Shown here: piece after piece, positions 1 through 12,239 of the stretch | How the letters are laid out: each line of letters opens with the position of its first letter | How positions within the stretch are numbered: position 1 is the stretch's first letter | Origin: Canna indica | Taxonomy: Eukaryota; Streptophyta; Magnoliopsida; Zingiberales; Cannaceae | DNA length: 64,000 bases | Reading direction: 5' to 3' | Assembly (NCBI GenBank): GCA_034359265.1 | Contig: CP136891.1 | Location: forward strand, 61,542,001 to 61,606,000 | The notes under the pieces: model-generated | Database searches by the model: none | Seen by the model: the letters and a program-made list of their open reading frames with translations, nothing else | What the model was told of the DNA's origin: nothing | Position numbers and translations under genes: made by a program

Positions 1-174
1 GATGAACCCTTTGAATGAGAGCTCTTTTGACAACAAGGGATCAAGTGTTAGGCTGATGTATGTTGCCGCTTTGAAGCTTGGAGGATGTTATGGAATCACT
101 CTTTGAAGGCTTTTTGCATCCAAAATTGTCTTTCGAGAGAGACACAAAAGAGGTTAGAAGAGAGTATTTATAAT

Positions 175-182
175 CCCCAGCT
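175..182 (-). promoter_or_regulatory. TATA box of outer SIRE-type LTR
   Basis: On the minus strand it reads TATAAATA. It lies about 40 bp downstream (in LTR sense) of the palindromic GGTCGACC array, as in the other SIRE-type LTRs here. Confidence 0.55.
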
Positions 183-221
183 GAAACAGGGAGTCAACGG
201 GCATATATTTTACCGTTACAA

Positions 222-360
222 ATGCCCGATCGATGGTCCGATCGATCGTCGGTCAATCGACCGATCTACCGCCCAGCTTTCTGTGAGTATTACGCGCCCT
301 TCGGTCGACCGACTATCGCGAGATTAGCAATCCCAAATCTGATCGACCAATCGGTGGTCC
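222..360. repeat. Palindromic TCGGTCGACCGA-type array (outer LTR, proximal part)
   Basis: Several overlapping copies of GATCGATCGG, GGTCAATCGACC and CGGTCGACCG. The units are self-complementary and rich in CpG. The array is split by the insertion at 374-1884 and resumes at 1915-2110. Confidence 0.8.
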
Positions 361-1145
361 GAATCAGTGATGCATGTTGGCGAAATGGCGATACTAGAGG
401 GGGGGGGGGTGAATAGTATGTTTACTAAATAATTAGCCTAAATTTCAATTTTGATCATTTGATAACTTGTTTAGGCAAGATGCAATTATGTGATTGAATG
501 CGAAAGCAAGATAAAGCAATTAAGCACAAACAATTTAAAACAACGCAAACACAAGATTTATAATGGTCCGGCCCCAATGCCTACTCCACTACCTAAGCAC
601 CCCGCTTAGGATTTCCAAACTACTTTTACTAAATTAGTTTTCGTTTCCCTTACACACGAGGACTTTTTTACCAAAGAGACGCACCCTCGACCTAAGGCAC
701 TTCCACACCCGGAAGTCACCGCCTTCTTATCGAGAGTCATCTTCCATCTCAACCCTAAGGGACAACTAAACTAATCCTAGTAAATACTACGTTTACACAA
801 GTGGCTTTACTCCTTTTCACTAAGGATATCACTTCCACACAAGACCTAACACAAGGTCTTTACACGCACAGATAAAGCAGTTAAAATAATAATAAAATTA
901 CAATTGAAAAGAGCTTAATATAAAACCAATAGTAAATGCTCCTTTCACAGCCTTAGAACCTCCAACTCGCCGAGGGAATAGCTCGAGTCAATTTTCGAGT
1001 TGAGGAGCAGAGAGTGCGCAAGAAGGTGTTCGCGGAAGTAGTAGAGCGCGCTTCAATTTTTCTTTGGAAGGCTTAAATCCCTTCTTAAATGCTCAATAAA
1101 ATCTGTAGAAATCAGGGAAGAAGTTAAATGAAGTATATGAGGGTG

Positions 1146-1153
1146 TATTTATA
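1146..1153 (-). promoter_or_regulatory. TATA box of SIRE solo LTR
   Basis: TATAAATA on the minus strand inside GAGGGTATAAATAC, the same context as in the paired LTRs at 35381 and 40331. The palindromic array begins about 45 bp upstream in LTR sense. Confidence 0.65.
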
Positions 1154-1194
1154 CCCTCGTGAAGAAATGACTATTCAATGGATAGTTTTCTGTT

Positions 1195-1545
1195 ACAGGC
1201 CATCGGTCGAATGGTCGGTCGACCGACTGGTCGATCGGTCCTTCGACTGCTGCAATTTTCCCTGTGGTCGGTCGACCGACGGGTCGATCGCCAGACACCA
1301 CTATTCATTTCCGACCTGCGGTCGACCGACGCGATCTCGCGTCTTGGGTATCTGCAGGTCGGTTGACCGACGGGTCGATCGCCCGAGCTACTGCCTATTT
1401 TGGGCTTCCATCGATCGACCTCCCGGTCGATCGAAATAGCTCTGCTGCACTTTCTTCCTTATGTTCGGTCGACTAACGGATCGACCGAATGTCTACTGCC
1501 CTTTTTACCTACAGTCGGTCGATCGCCAGGTCGACCGAACCTAGG
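1195..1545. repeat. Palindromic TCGGTCGACCGA-type array in solo LTR
   Basis: A run of GGTCGACCGAC, GGTCGATCGC and related units, each close to self-complementary, separated by roughly 20-40 bp of less conserved sequence. Its dense CpG content contrasts with the AT-rich flanks. Confidence 0.82.
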
Positions 1546-1884
1546 CTGAGATTGATTTCTTCAGCCTTTTTCTTCTGCGCTTCATTTTTGGGTTTCGGCT
1601 TTCAACGCACATCAACTTGGAGTGCTTTCATGTGATTCTTGAGCTCATCCAATACGACTTTGTCACACACGTCGATCTTTGAGAGATTTCCACGATGAAC
1701 CCGAGCGCGATGATCAATGTCCTTCCGATATCCATTTTCTCTGATATTTTCGATCGAGGACGTCAAACGCTAATTGATATGGAACCTGAAAGATATTCTC
1801 AATGAAATCATTAGTTCCATATTTGTTATCATCAAAACCATCAAAACCGAGATTAAGGCTAAGGTTGAAAACCTAAAGCCAACA

Positions 1885-2393
1885 ATGCCAAAATTGCGTG
1901 ACTCGCGATTTGCCATCTGGTCGACCGATGCACCTTCTGCCAAATTTTGGGTTCGATCGGTCGACCGACGTAGCCTTTTGCGATTCCTTCACTAACTTCG
2001 GTCGACTGATAGGTCGACCGAATGTCTACTGCCACTTTTTTTGCATCATTCGGTCGATCGACCGATCGACCAAATTGGTTGCTGCCAATACTTAACACCA
2101 TTCGGTCGACCGAACCAGAGCTGGAAAGTTCTATCTTGGCTTTCTCATTTCGCGCTTAGTTTTTCGGCTTCGTTCTTCAGTGTGCTTTAACTTTAATGGA
2201 TTCTCCATGCTATCCAAAACATTTTTGATGCACACATTGATTTATTTTGGAGATTGATCGAAAGACGTAAGGCTTGACGTATCTTTCATCGATCCTACAA
2301 TTTCCATACTTCAAGAACTTGTTAAATAGGTTTGTTATCATCAAAATAATCATGAGGAGAATAAAGCATGAAGGAAGAAACCTTCAGCTAACA
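1885..2393 (-). mobile_element. SIRE-type LTR, right part (outer copy)
   Basis: The LTR interrupted at 374-1884 resumes here with more palindromic blocks (1915-2110). It ends at 2393 with TGTTAGCTGAAGG in minus sense, the expected LTR start. The GATGATAACAAACC block near the end is shared with the other SIRE-type LTRs. Its insertion point at 2393/2394 cuts the RNase H-proximal part of the Copia pol relic: the pol frame reads up to M-R-Y-L at the boundary. Confidence 0.72.
1915..2110. repeat. Palindromic TCGGTCGACCGA-type array (outer LTR, distal part)
   Basis: Continuation of the array at 222-360 beyond the nested solo LTR. It includes GGTCGACCGATG, GATCGGTCGACCGACG and TCGGTCGATCGACCGATCG. 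Confidence 0.8.
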
Positions 2394-4984
2394 CCTTTAA
2401 GGTATCTCATCACCTTCTTTACAGCTTTCCAGTGGTCCATCCCTGGATTACTCTAAAATCTTCCTAGTACTCCGACAACAAATGCTATGTCGGGCCTTGT
2501 ACAAACTTGAGCGTACATGAGGCTGCCAATGACCGAAGCATATGGAATATTTTGCATCTGTTCCCTTTCGAAATCACTTTTGGGACACTGGCTTAGACTA
2601 AATCTGTCACCTTTTACAATGAGTGCTATACTTGGTGAGCAATCTTTCATTCGAAATCTCTCTAAGAATTTATTGATATAGGTTTCTTGAGATAGACCTA
2701 AAATACCTCGAGGTCTATCCCTATGGATCTTGATGCCAATGACATAAGATGCCTCACCCATATCTTTCATGTCAAAATTCTTAGAGAGAAATTGCTTCAC
2801 CTCATATAGCAACCCCTTATCATTGGTTGCAAGTAAAATGTCATCCACATATAGGATAAGGAAATAAATTTTACTCCCACTGATTAAGTGATATATACAT
2901 TGATCCATGATGTTCTCTATGAAACCAAATGAAGAGATGACATCATGAAACTTCAAGTACCACTGACGGGAGGCTTGTTTCAATCCATATATGGACTTCT
3001 TGAGCTTGCAAACCAAATGCTCACATTTATTAGAGGAAAATCCTTCTGGTTGTTTCATATAAACCTCTTCCTCTAGCTCACCCATTTGGTGCAGTTCTAA
3101 GTCAAAATGGGTCACTAATGCCATAATGATACGGAAGGAATCTTTCTTTGATACTGGAGAAAAGGTCTCTGAGTAATCTATCCATTCCTTTTGAGTAAAT
3201 CCTTTGGCTACTAGTCTGACTTTATGTCTTTCGATATTGCCCAGGGAATCCCTTTTGGTTTTGAAGATCCATTTACACCCTATGGCCTTAAAACCCTTAG
3301 GCAATTCGACAAGATCACATACTCTATTTAAAGCCATCGAATCCATCTCATCCTTCATAGCATTGTATCACAACTTAGATTCACTGCTATCCATGGCATG
3401 TGAAAAGGTTTCTGGATCATTTTCAGCTCCAATATTATAGTCAGACTCTTGCAGATACACTACATAGTCACTAGGAATAATTGACTTTCTCATCCTAGTA
3501 GATCTCCTTAATTTTGTGTCATCAGGCTCTTGAGGAGCCTGTTGCACAACTGATTCCTCAACAGTGTCTGATAATTGTTGAGTACCAAGATCTACTTGAT
3601 TATTGTCGACTATTTGTGGATTCTAAATGATCGGTTGTTGAACACCTGGAAGAGGTGCATTGTGAATGACAACCAATCTTTCACTTGAGTCAGGAGTGGA
3701 TTCTTGCAAATGATCTTTCTAAAAAAGATCACTCCAACTAATCAAGTCATTTTCTAGAAATTTAGCATTTCTAGATTCCACAAACCTAGTGCTATGAGAA
3801 GGACATTAAAATCTATAACCCTTGGACTTTTCGGCGTATCCAACGTAATACCCACTAATAGTCCTTGGGTATAGCTTCTTCTCTTGTGGATTGTAAATCC
3901 TCACTTCAGACGGGCAACCCCATACGCGCATATGTTGCAAACTCGGTTTCCAACCTTTCCATAACTCGAATGGCGTTTTAGTAACAACCTTGGTTGGAAC
4001 CCGGTTTAATATATACACTGCCGTCTTAAGTGCTTCAGGCCACAGGAACTTATGAAGCTTGGAGCTGCTAAGCGTACTCCGCACCATGTCTAATATTGTC
4101 CGGTTCCTTCTTTCTACGACACCATTTTGATCTGAAGATCCCGGCATGGTGTATTGGGCAACTATCTCATGCTCTTGAAGGAACTTTGCAAATAGACCAA
4201 GTGTTTGTCCATCCTCACTGCATCTTCCATAATATTCACCTCCCCTATCTGATCTCATGATTTTTATTTGCTTACCGCATTATTTTTCTACTTCTGCCTT
4301 AAAAACTTTAAAGGCATCTAATGCTTCGTGCTTGTTATGAAGCAAGTAGATATACATATATCGTGAGTAATCATCTATGAAGGAGATGAAATATTTCTGA
4401 CCACACGAGTCCATGTCTGGACTACATATATCCATATGTATGATCTCCAATATGTCGGAACTTCTCTTGGCACATTTCTTTGACATATTAGTCTGCTTCC
4501 CTTTAATGCAATCTATACAAGTGTTAAAGTTAGTAAAATCCAAAGTATCAAGTACTTTTTCATTTACCAGTCTTTTTACCCTTTCAATGGATATATGACC
4601 TAACCTTCGGTGCCATAATTTAGAGGAGTTTTCATTTACAACACATCTTTTAATACCCGCAGTTTGTTGAACATGCAAAGATTTATTATAAGAATCATTT
4701 TGCAATTCTATTTTGAAAAGACCATCTACCAAAATACTTTTTCCAATAAAATTAGATTTATAAAATAGAGAACATGATGAATCTGAAAAATTAAAGGAAT
4801 ATCCACATGGTAAAAGTCTTGAAACAGATATCAAGTTTTTGGAAAAATTTGGAATATAAAAGGTCTTTTCTAAAAGCAAAGTAAAACCACTACTTAAAAT
4901 TAATTTGCATGTTCCTACTGCTTTCACATGTGAGCACACTCCATTTCCAGTATGGATGCAATGCTCACTTCCCATATCGGCCTA
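2394..4984 (-). pseudogene. Copia retrotransposon pol relic (partial protease, integrase, reverse transcriptase)
   Basis: Read on the minus strand from about 4984 down to 2394. The order is the end of the protease/pre-integrase linker, then an integrase zinc finger (WHRRLGH ... CIDC, near 4612-4507). The integrase core follows, with MDIC, DDYSRY, SDRGGEY and the Glu in GVVERRNR. The reverse transcriptase comes last, with KARLVAKGF-like, YGLKQA and LYVDD (2840-2851) blocks. In-frame stops occur near 4277, 3806, 3718 and 3366. The catalytic Asp block of RT motif A (DVKTAFLN in relatives) is missing by a clean in-frame deletion next to 3083. Gag and the protease active site are absent. The PR-IN-RT order identifies Copia, and the sequence looks Tork-like, but the lineage is a guess. 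The RNase H end is cut by the LTR at 2393, and the 5' end stops at the junction with the LTR at 4985. Confidence 0.92.
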
Positions 4985-7639
4985 TATCACATTGTAACAA
5001 CTAAGTAATCCTCTTGTGCGCTCTCGCACAACTATTCACATTGTCCTACATTAGACAAATCACCATAATGCATATAACAAATCACATTAAACAACATGAA
5101 GAAAATGGTAAGTTCCTAGGGAACTCACTGAGTGGCTCTACTCAAGCCCCCTACATAAATCCCAAGCATAAGCATAATAAATATAAATCATACCTATGAA
5201 ATTACTGAAATGTAATAGCATATAATGCAATGATATTCATCCTCAAACTCGTGCTCAGAGGCATAACAGTCACTCGGCCCGTACCGGCCCAACATCAATC
5301 ACAACATTCCCTCGGCCCACAATGGACCAATACACGCACTCGGCCCACAATGGACCAACACGTAGCTAACGTTATATCAACTCGGCCCATGATGGCCCAA
5401 ACAATGCAATCATATGAGTTGGTTGCTAGAGTCTTTATCTAGCGAGCTTTTCACCCAGCCCACTGAACTAGGATGGCCTACTAGCTATTGCGCTAACTCT
5501 TGTTGGGAAAAACCCTCTAACCGAATCACTCAAGTCCATCGTTAGCATGGGTCACTAACGGTAACTCTCGACCCAAACCCAACCTCGACGAGTCGGGCCG
5601 ACTTGCCAAGTTGGTACGATTCTCAGCCCGGCCACACGCCAAATACAAGTATCACCTCAAGAAGAAAAATACACAAGAACACATATCAATAAAAATTTGC
5701 TCGAGTGGTTTAAACATTTTTGCCAACACAAATAGTGTGCGCGTGGCCACATCGAGTTCGGCCTATCTCCGGCCTTAACCTTTTGGTCATGCCTCCCACC
5801 ACTCTGATCAAAAGAACCAAACCCAAGTATATGTGTTCTTGACCATTTATGATTCAATCGTCCAAGAGGAGAACTCCCGCAACCCATTATTACCTACCGA
5901 GTTGGGATTTCAACGCTAGTATATGCGCCTCCAAACTTGGACTTTTATGACACTATACAATGCATCACCACCCATGAGTTATACATCATGACTCATTTAA
6001 ATGTGTGTCTAAATCAGTCCCATTTCAGTCATAAAAGTAGTCCATTTAGCTTGGAAATTTCAGCCACCTAGGGCCGCACATTCTTGTCGAAATTTCAGCC
6101 CTACACGATTCTTGCCATGCTGCAATGCTCACACTTGACGTGTTTCATATTCACACCTTTAATACTGATTTTCTCTAATATTTAATCAATTTTGTCTTGT
6201 ATAATTTCAATCTATAGCAATAAGAAAGAAGTCACCACTCTCAGCACATTACCTCTAGCATTTCATAGCAAAATGTTAGCATAAGCATGAACAACATAAG
6301 CAAGTACTACAACTATGAAAATAAGGTAAAACACATGGCAAATAGCAATAATGAGTGTCATCCATCATCTCCAAACAGTCCTCTACATCCATATTTTGAG
6401 ACATGCCATAGTTCCCAAGTTCTATTAGAATAGTGAACAACAAAAAATAATCGAAAGCTTATGTGTAGCCTTTCCCTTAGGCCACCGGCCCTTAATCCGT
6501 AGGGTTCAAGTATGAAGTCTACAACCAAGTTTTCAGATTTCCCTCTCCTTTCTCCTACAACCACTATTCAACACTTACCGCTATGAACCAATAACCAATA
6601 TTCAATTGACCATACAAAGTAGTCAACATTCCCCATCATGTGGCTACAGAAAAAACAAAAACAAAATGGAACATACAACCACTCCTTTCAAACTAAGGTT
6701 TTCAATTTCACTTTCAACTATACCACCAATTCAAAGCTTACTGTTTTAACCCTAATCAAATAAGATTTTGTTGACTACACAATCCAATCAACATCCTCTC
6801 TATATCGTGCGGCCACAAGGAGAATTAAACATGTGGCCACATATTAGATTTAGGGTTTCAATATTCAACCATACAATCGATTAATCCAAGGATAGGAATT
6901 TTACCTTCAAGGATGCTATTCATACCATTTAAGAAGAAACCCATTTAATAAAACAAAAATTATCAAAACCTCCTCATAGCAGTAGGCGGCTGCAAAAATC
7001 CAAAATCACAATGCCTACATTTTTACATGTTTACCCAAAATCCAAGAAGAATTTGGTACAAGGAACATGACTCAAATCCAACTGAAGGAAGGAACAAAAA
7101 CTTCGAGAAAGAAATCCAGATATCGTGCATGGTGATGGGAAGCACCAAGAAGAAGAAAACAACCCCAAATTTTGCAGAAAGAACCACTCACCGGCAAGGA
7201 GAACGCGAAGGAGTCAAGGAAGGAAACCTCCGATCTTCGTGGCGATCGACTTCCGACGACGGCGAAGACCCGCTGTCCCAACTCTTGCACGCCTCCTCTT
7301 ACCATCACCTGGGGATGCGTGCGACTCCAAGGAGGAGCCGTACGCCCAGGTGAGTTATTATTATTTTATTTTATTTTTCTAGTTTTACAATTTTGCCCTT
7401 ATGACTTAAGTGGACATAACTCGACCCATACTCGTCCGAATCGAGTTCCGTTTGAACCTACGGACTCGACTCGACCCGACCTTTCATCTCAACTCAAATG
7501 AAATAATTTTGTTCTCATACATAAGGGTCATATCACAAATCGTGCTCTCCGATAATTTCTTGGCCCGCTCCGACGTACATTTCGGTTTTCCTACTGAAGT
7601 CAAAATAAATTATTTATTTATTTTTTCACGGGTATTACA
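4985..7639 (-). mobile_element. Truncated Tekay-type Gypsy LTR
   Basis: The right end, GGTATTACA at 7639, is the reverse complement of the LTR start TGTAATACC seen in the family. The usual other end (TGTCACGCCCC...) and roughly the first 350 bp are missing at the Copia junction. Family landmarks present: the inverted repeat AGTTCC-TAG-GGAACT (5111-5125), followed by ACTGAGTGG; a splice donor-like CCACTCACC (reverse of GGTGAGTGG) at 7184-7192; and GC-rich leader sequence around 7240-7340. It holds no ORF with recognisable homology. The long span 5200-7100 contains AT-rich sequence and Pro/Gly-rich short ORFs that I regard as chance. Confidence 0.68.
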
Positions 7640-7683
7640 CTTTCTTATTTTGTATTCGTTTATATTTATTTCTTAATTTTATG

Positions 7684-10047
7684 TGTCATGCCCTAACTCA
7701 GGGTACGAGTGACCGGCCAGGGTACGAGTCAGTACCCCGAAGCCTACCCTATGCACTGACCAACGACTCATAGAAAAATAACCAGAATAACATCAAGTCA
7801 TAAACAAAAACAATAGTACCAACTTTATTAACTGTTCAAAATCAGTTTGATCAAATTAATTACTAAAACATCACAAGTTTTCAAAATAACATCCAAATAT
7901 TTTCCAAATAAAACATCTCAAAGTTTTACAGAAATGACACAGTGCATACACTAGACTCTACTAAACACGACTACGACTAACAACTGCCAGCTTTGAGATC
8001 TGCACCCACGTCCGCCCTCCTGCGCACTATGCCACCAAGCCATACCTCACTTGTCGGGTTCTGCAAAACAACAATAAATAAAACCGTGAGTTCACGAGGA
8101 ACTCAATGAGCGGTTCTTTCGAACCTCCACTTAAAAATCTCGGCAAGATAACATATATAAGAACTAAAGTAAGATTAGTTTGCCAAGACAAAAGAATGGA
8201 TGAATCGGCCTCTCGGGCCCTTATCCATTTCACTAGCTCGGCCACTAATGGCCTAATATAATATATGGAAGGTTCGGTTCTTCCCTCTACACAACCAGGC
8301 CGGTCGGCCTACCCAAACCAGCCCATAAGGGCTTCTCAAATATGATCTTTCATGTCTCGGATCCGTCGACTAGGATGGCCACTAGTCTCCGAAATCCTCC
8401 GGGTTAGGGATAGTTAGTCCCACCCAACTCGGGTCTACCATCCACGTGGCCCACTGACGAAATCTCAAGACCCTCCGCTACTCGAGTCTAACACCTAGCG
8501 GGTCCGTTGGTGCAATCTCAAGACCCTATAAACTGCTGAGTCGTGTGGTAGCCGTTCGGCTAAGAACACTCCTCAGTAGAACATCAACCACAATCCGACC
8601 CTACCCCCTCGAGTCATCTTATTTGGATGTTGAAATATGTTGACTATCCATAGGTGTAGAACCTAGCAACTATACTTGTTCTAAGTTGAATGTCACAACA
8701 AGGTACCACGACCTTCCTTTCTAATGTTGTTAGAACGTACCGAACGTAGTTGAGCACGCGGTCTACCATTAATCACACCACTTACCAAATATATTATGCA
8801 GAACCGACTATAAGAGGATAATTTCAATAAATTAATTGATACTGAACATGCAATAAATATAGCAATAATTAGGCATAATATCTGAGAATTTAATAAACCT
8901 TTTCTTAGCATTATATGCCAAACAACATCTCCATGTATGCAATAGTAAGAACATTTCCTTAATATGATAATGTAGATCTATCACCAACAATTCATATGAC
9001 AAGCGAAAAATCTCATAGCATGAATATGAATTAACATCGAACGAGAACGTATGAACAACTAATCAAAATCATTCGGTTTCCTCCCTTACCCTTGCTCGGC
9101 CGAAGCTTCTAGGTGGGAAGGGGCTGGAATTTCATCAATAACTCACATGCATCGGTCTACGGATCTAATGTTTAACAAGAAAAAATATAACTCAGAACCT
9201 TGCATTTTAATTCGAGCAGTCCACACCCTCTACTCATGCCCTTGCTCAGCTGACTCAAGCAGGGTAAACCCATGTTTGGCCGAGTCCTCAAGTTGAAGGG
9301 GCATGGTTGCGACAATAACACAAATATAAGTCCATAGATCTAACATATCATGAACACCAAGCGATCTACGGGCTGCGAAACGAGCGAGGAAAATTTGGGA
9401 AAAATTTCGGCATGACCTTTCCCCTATTTCCTCAACTCGGCAACCGATATGAAAATGCGGAAAAACACGATCTAATACATAAGATCACAGGTATATACCA
9501 TGATTTAAAATTCTACACAAGGAAACGCGTCGATCGGCAAGAACTCGCGAAGGAAAATCCGATTTCAAAACTCATAGGGCCGGCCACCCGCCTCCCTTCA
9601 AAAACTACACTAACCACTCACCTCGATTAGATCAAAGACAAGATCGAAGAAGACGAACTCCGAGATCCCGGCGTCGACGTGAGCTCGGCACCGATCTCCC
9701 TCTCTTCCTTGGGCTGTGTGCGGCTCCTTCCTTGAGTCGCACGGCTGCCAAGATGAGGGGTTTTATTCCCCTCATCACTTGACTCTTTTACCCCTATGCA
9801 ATAACTTAAAACCCCCCTCATATGACTCCACCTAACCCGATTCGAGTCCCGACTCAATCCGCGGACTAAACTCAAACCAAACTTGAGTCAAACAATATGC
9901 TCATCCACTCAACCACTAACACTTCAATATGACTTAAATAAATTTTTACCTGCTATACGAGGAGATCACGCGACTCGACCCGGCTAGCTCCCGACTCAAT
10001 GAGCTGCACCACAAGAAATTTTATATTAGGAAACCCCGGGTATTACA
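7684..10047 (-). mobile_element. Tekay-type Gypsy solo LTR
   Basis: 2364 bp, from TGTCATGCCC at 7684 to GGTATTACA at 10047, flanked by perfect 5-bp duplications TTATG (7679-7683 and 10048-10052). Removing it rejoins a sequence matching the repeat units at 11080-11130, which confirms the target. It contains the family inverted repeat TGAGTTC-ACGAG-GAACTCA (8087-8105). In LTR sense, a splice donor-like GTGAGTGG ends at 9621 and an acceptor-like TTTTGCAG lies at 8061, 1561 nt apart. No internal region, so it is a solo LTR. It is the same subfamily as the LTR at 58245-60523 (CAGGGTACGAGT-type 3' end). Confidence 0.93.
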
Positions 10048-11990
10048 TTATGTTTATTAATCATTTGTTATCCTTATTATTTTTAGAAACCCATCGAACA
10101 TCAAAATCTATTCGAGCGAAAAGTCTGGTATGTTCTTATTGCTTTTGTATTTTTGTATTTCATTTTATTTGTATTTTAAAATATTAATGCTGTTGTTTCT
10201 ATTATTTGTTTTTATAAATATGTTCATTTTAATTGACAGTGCTATCATTAATTGGGCCATGGAGCCTACTCCTTAGATCTATAGAATTGTAAGAATTTGT
10301 AGTTATGTAAAGTCTGGTATGTTCTTATTATTTCTGTATTTTTTTTTTTAATTTTATTTGTATTTTAAAATCTTAATGCTGTTGTTTATGTTATTTTCTC
10401 ATTTTATGTGTTATTTTATATTTATTTGTATTTCTTATTTTATATTTTATATCCAAAATGTTTCGGGCCAAAAAAATTGGATTTCAAGACATGCAGGAGA
10501 GCATGACACAACGTGGACTTGGTATATGTTATTTTTAATTATTAGTTTTAATCATTAATTTTTTCTTTCTTATTCTATATTCGTTTATATTTATTAATCA
10601 TTTGTTATCCTTATTTTTTTCAAAAACTCATCGAGCATCAAAGTTTGGTATGTTCTTATTGCTTCTGTATTTTTCTTTTTCATTTTATTTGTATTTTAAA
10701 ATCTTGTTTCTGTTATTTGTTTTTATAAATATGTGTAGTTTAATTGACAGTGCTATCATTAATTGGGCCATGGAGCCTACTCATTAGATATATAGAATTG
10801 TAAGAATGTGTAGTTATGTAAAGTTTGGTATGTTCTTATTGTTTATGTATTTTTGTTTTTTATTTTATTTGTATTTTAAAATCTTAATGTTGTTGTTTAT
10901 GTTATTTTCTCCTTTTATTTGTTATTTTATATTCATCTGTATTTCTTATTTTATATTTTATATCCAAAATATTTTGGGCGAAAAAAATTGGATTTCAAGA
11001 CCTACAGCAGAGCGTGACACAACGTGGACCTGGTATATGTTATTTTTAATTATTAGTTTTAATCATTCATTTTTTCTTTCTTATTCTATATTCGTTTATA
11101 TTTATTTCTTAATTTTATATTTATTAATCATTTGTTATCCTTATTTTTTTTTCAGAAACCATCGTACATCAAAATCTATTCGAGCGAAAAGTCTGGTATG
11201 TTCTTATTGCTTCTGTATTTTTGTTTTTCATTTTATTTGTATTTTAAAATCTTAATGCTGTTGTTTCTGTTATTTATTTGTATAAATATGTGCATTTTAA
11301 TTGATAGTGCTATCATTAATTGGGCCATGGAGCCTACTCATTAGATCTATAGAATTGTAAGAATTTGTAGTTTATATGAAGTCTGGTATGTTCTTATTGT
11401 TTCTGTATTTTTGTTTTTTATTTTATTTGTATTTTAAAATCTTAATGTTGTTTATGTTATTTTCTTATTTTATTTGTTATTTTATATTCATATGTATTTC
11501 TTATTTTATATTTTATATCCAAAATATTTCGAGCCAAAAAAATTGGATTTCAAGACATGCAGGAGAGCGCGACACAACGTGGACCTGGTATATGTTATTT
11601 TTAATTATTACTTTTAATCATTCATTTTTTGTTTCTTATTTTCTTTTTTATTCTATATTAGTTTATATTTATTTCTTAATTTTATGTTTATTAATCATTT
11701 GTTATTCTTTTTTTTTCAAAAACCCATCGAACATCAAAATCTATTCGAGCGAAAAGTCGGTATGTTTTTATTGCTTCTGTATTTTATTTTTTATTTTATT
11801 TGTATTTCAAAATCTTAATGCTGTTGTTTCTGGTATTTGTTTTTATAAATATGTGGATTTTATGAAATGAGTGAATCAATATTTTATTTATTTTTATAAA
11901 TATGTGCATTTTAATTGACAGTGATATCATTAATTAGGTCACGAGGACTACTAATTAAATATGTAGAATTTTAAGAATTTATAGTTACGT
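10048..11990 (+). repeat. Tandem array of ~510-615 bp units with exon-like islands
   Basis: About 3.5 direct copies. The landmark GACAGTGCTATCATTAATTG starts at 10238, 10746, 11303 (GATAG) and 11917 (diverged). Each unit has AT-rich, pyrimidine-rich spacers and three short better-conserved islands: ATCTATTCGAGCGAAAAGTC, GGGCCATGGAGCCTACTC, and CAGGAGAGCGTGACACAACG. The islands follow ..CAG and end in CTG-GTATG or CTG-GTATATG, which looks like small exons. The array continues left of the LTR at 7684 (7640-7683). Long ORFs rich in Phe, Leu, Ile and Tyr (for example 11376-11870) come from the T-rich spacers and are not genes. Confidence 0.8.
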
Positions 11991-12123
11991 ATATTTGTAC
12001 CACTTCTGATGGCCAATACTGTATCAAAGAGTATTGCTTCATCTGTTGTTTAGTAAGGGAACTCCAACGGAAAGTTTGGATCAAGAATATCTTCATTTCC
12101 ACTGCCCTGATCACTGCTATATC

Positions 12124-12154
<31 letters not shown>
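12124..12154 (+). repeat. (ATT)n microsatellite
   Basis: About ten uninterrupted ATT trinucleotides. No associated gene. Confidence 0.95.
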
Positions 12155-12239
12155 TAGTTGTTATTATTATTAAATTTAAGTTGCCATGATCACCCACAAA
12201 TTGCCTTGATCATGAATATTTTTTAATTTAAAATTTAGT

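Larger units (their letters stand above)
1..373 (-). mobile_element. SIRE/Maximus-type Copia LTR, left part (outer copy)
   Basis: Part of a minus-strand LTR that continues at 1885-2393 after an inserted solo LTR and runs off the left edge. It has a TATA box (175-182, reverse) and, at 222-360, palindromic blocks built on TCGATCGGTC and GGTCGACC. In other SIRE LTRs of this window the same blocks sit just upstream of the TATA box. No coding capacity is seen. Family assignment rests on shared LTR layout with the element at 34655-41119, not on a database match. Confidence 0.7.
374..1884 (-). mobile_element. SIRE/Maximus-type Copia solo LTR
   Basis: In minus-strand sense it runs from TGTTGGCCTTTAGG-like sequence at 1884 to ...CGCCAACA at 374. 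It is 1511 bp, flanked by ATGCA (369-373) and ATGCC (1885-1889), a 5-bp target-site duplication with one mismatch. It aligns along its length with the LTRs at 34655 and 39655: the TGTTATCATC start region, the CGGAAGTCTC and CCTAAGCGGGG blocks, and the poly-C stretch near the end. No internal region is present, so it is a solo LTR left by LTR-LTR recombination. It sits inside another SIRE-type LTR. Confidence 0.88.

Noticed and set aside
222..2110. Regularly spaced palindromes resembling a CRISPR array
   Set aside because: Plant LTR context; spacers are not of constant length, repeats are degenerate, and there are no cas genes.
10806..11870. Hydrophobic ORFs of 149 and 164 codons that could be read as membrane proteins
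   Set aside because: They are the translation of T-rich spacers in the tandem array, cross the exon-like islands in shifting frames, and are not kept between units.
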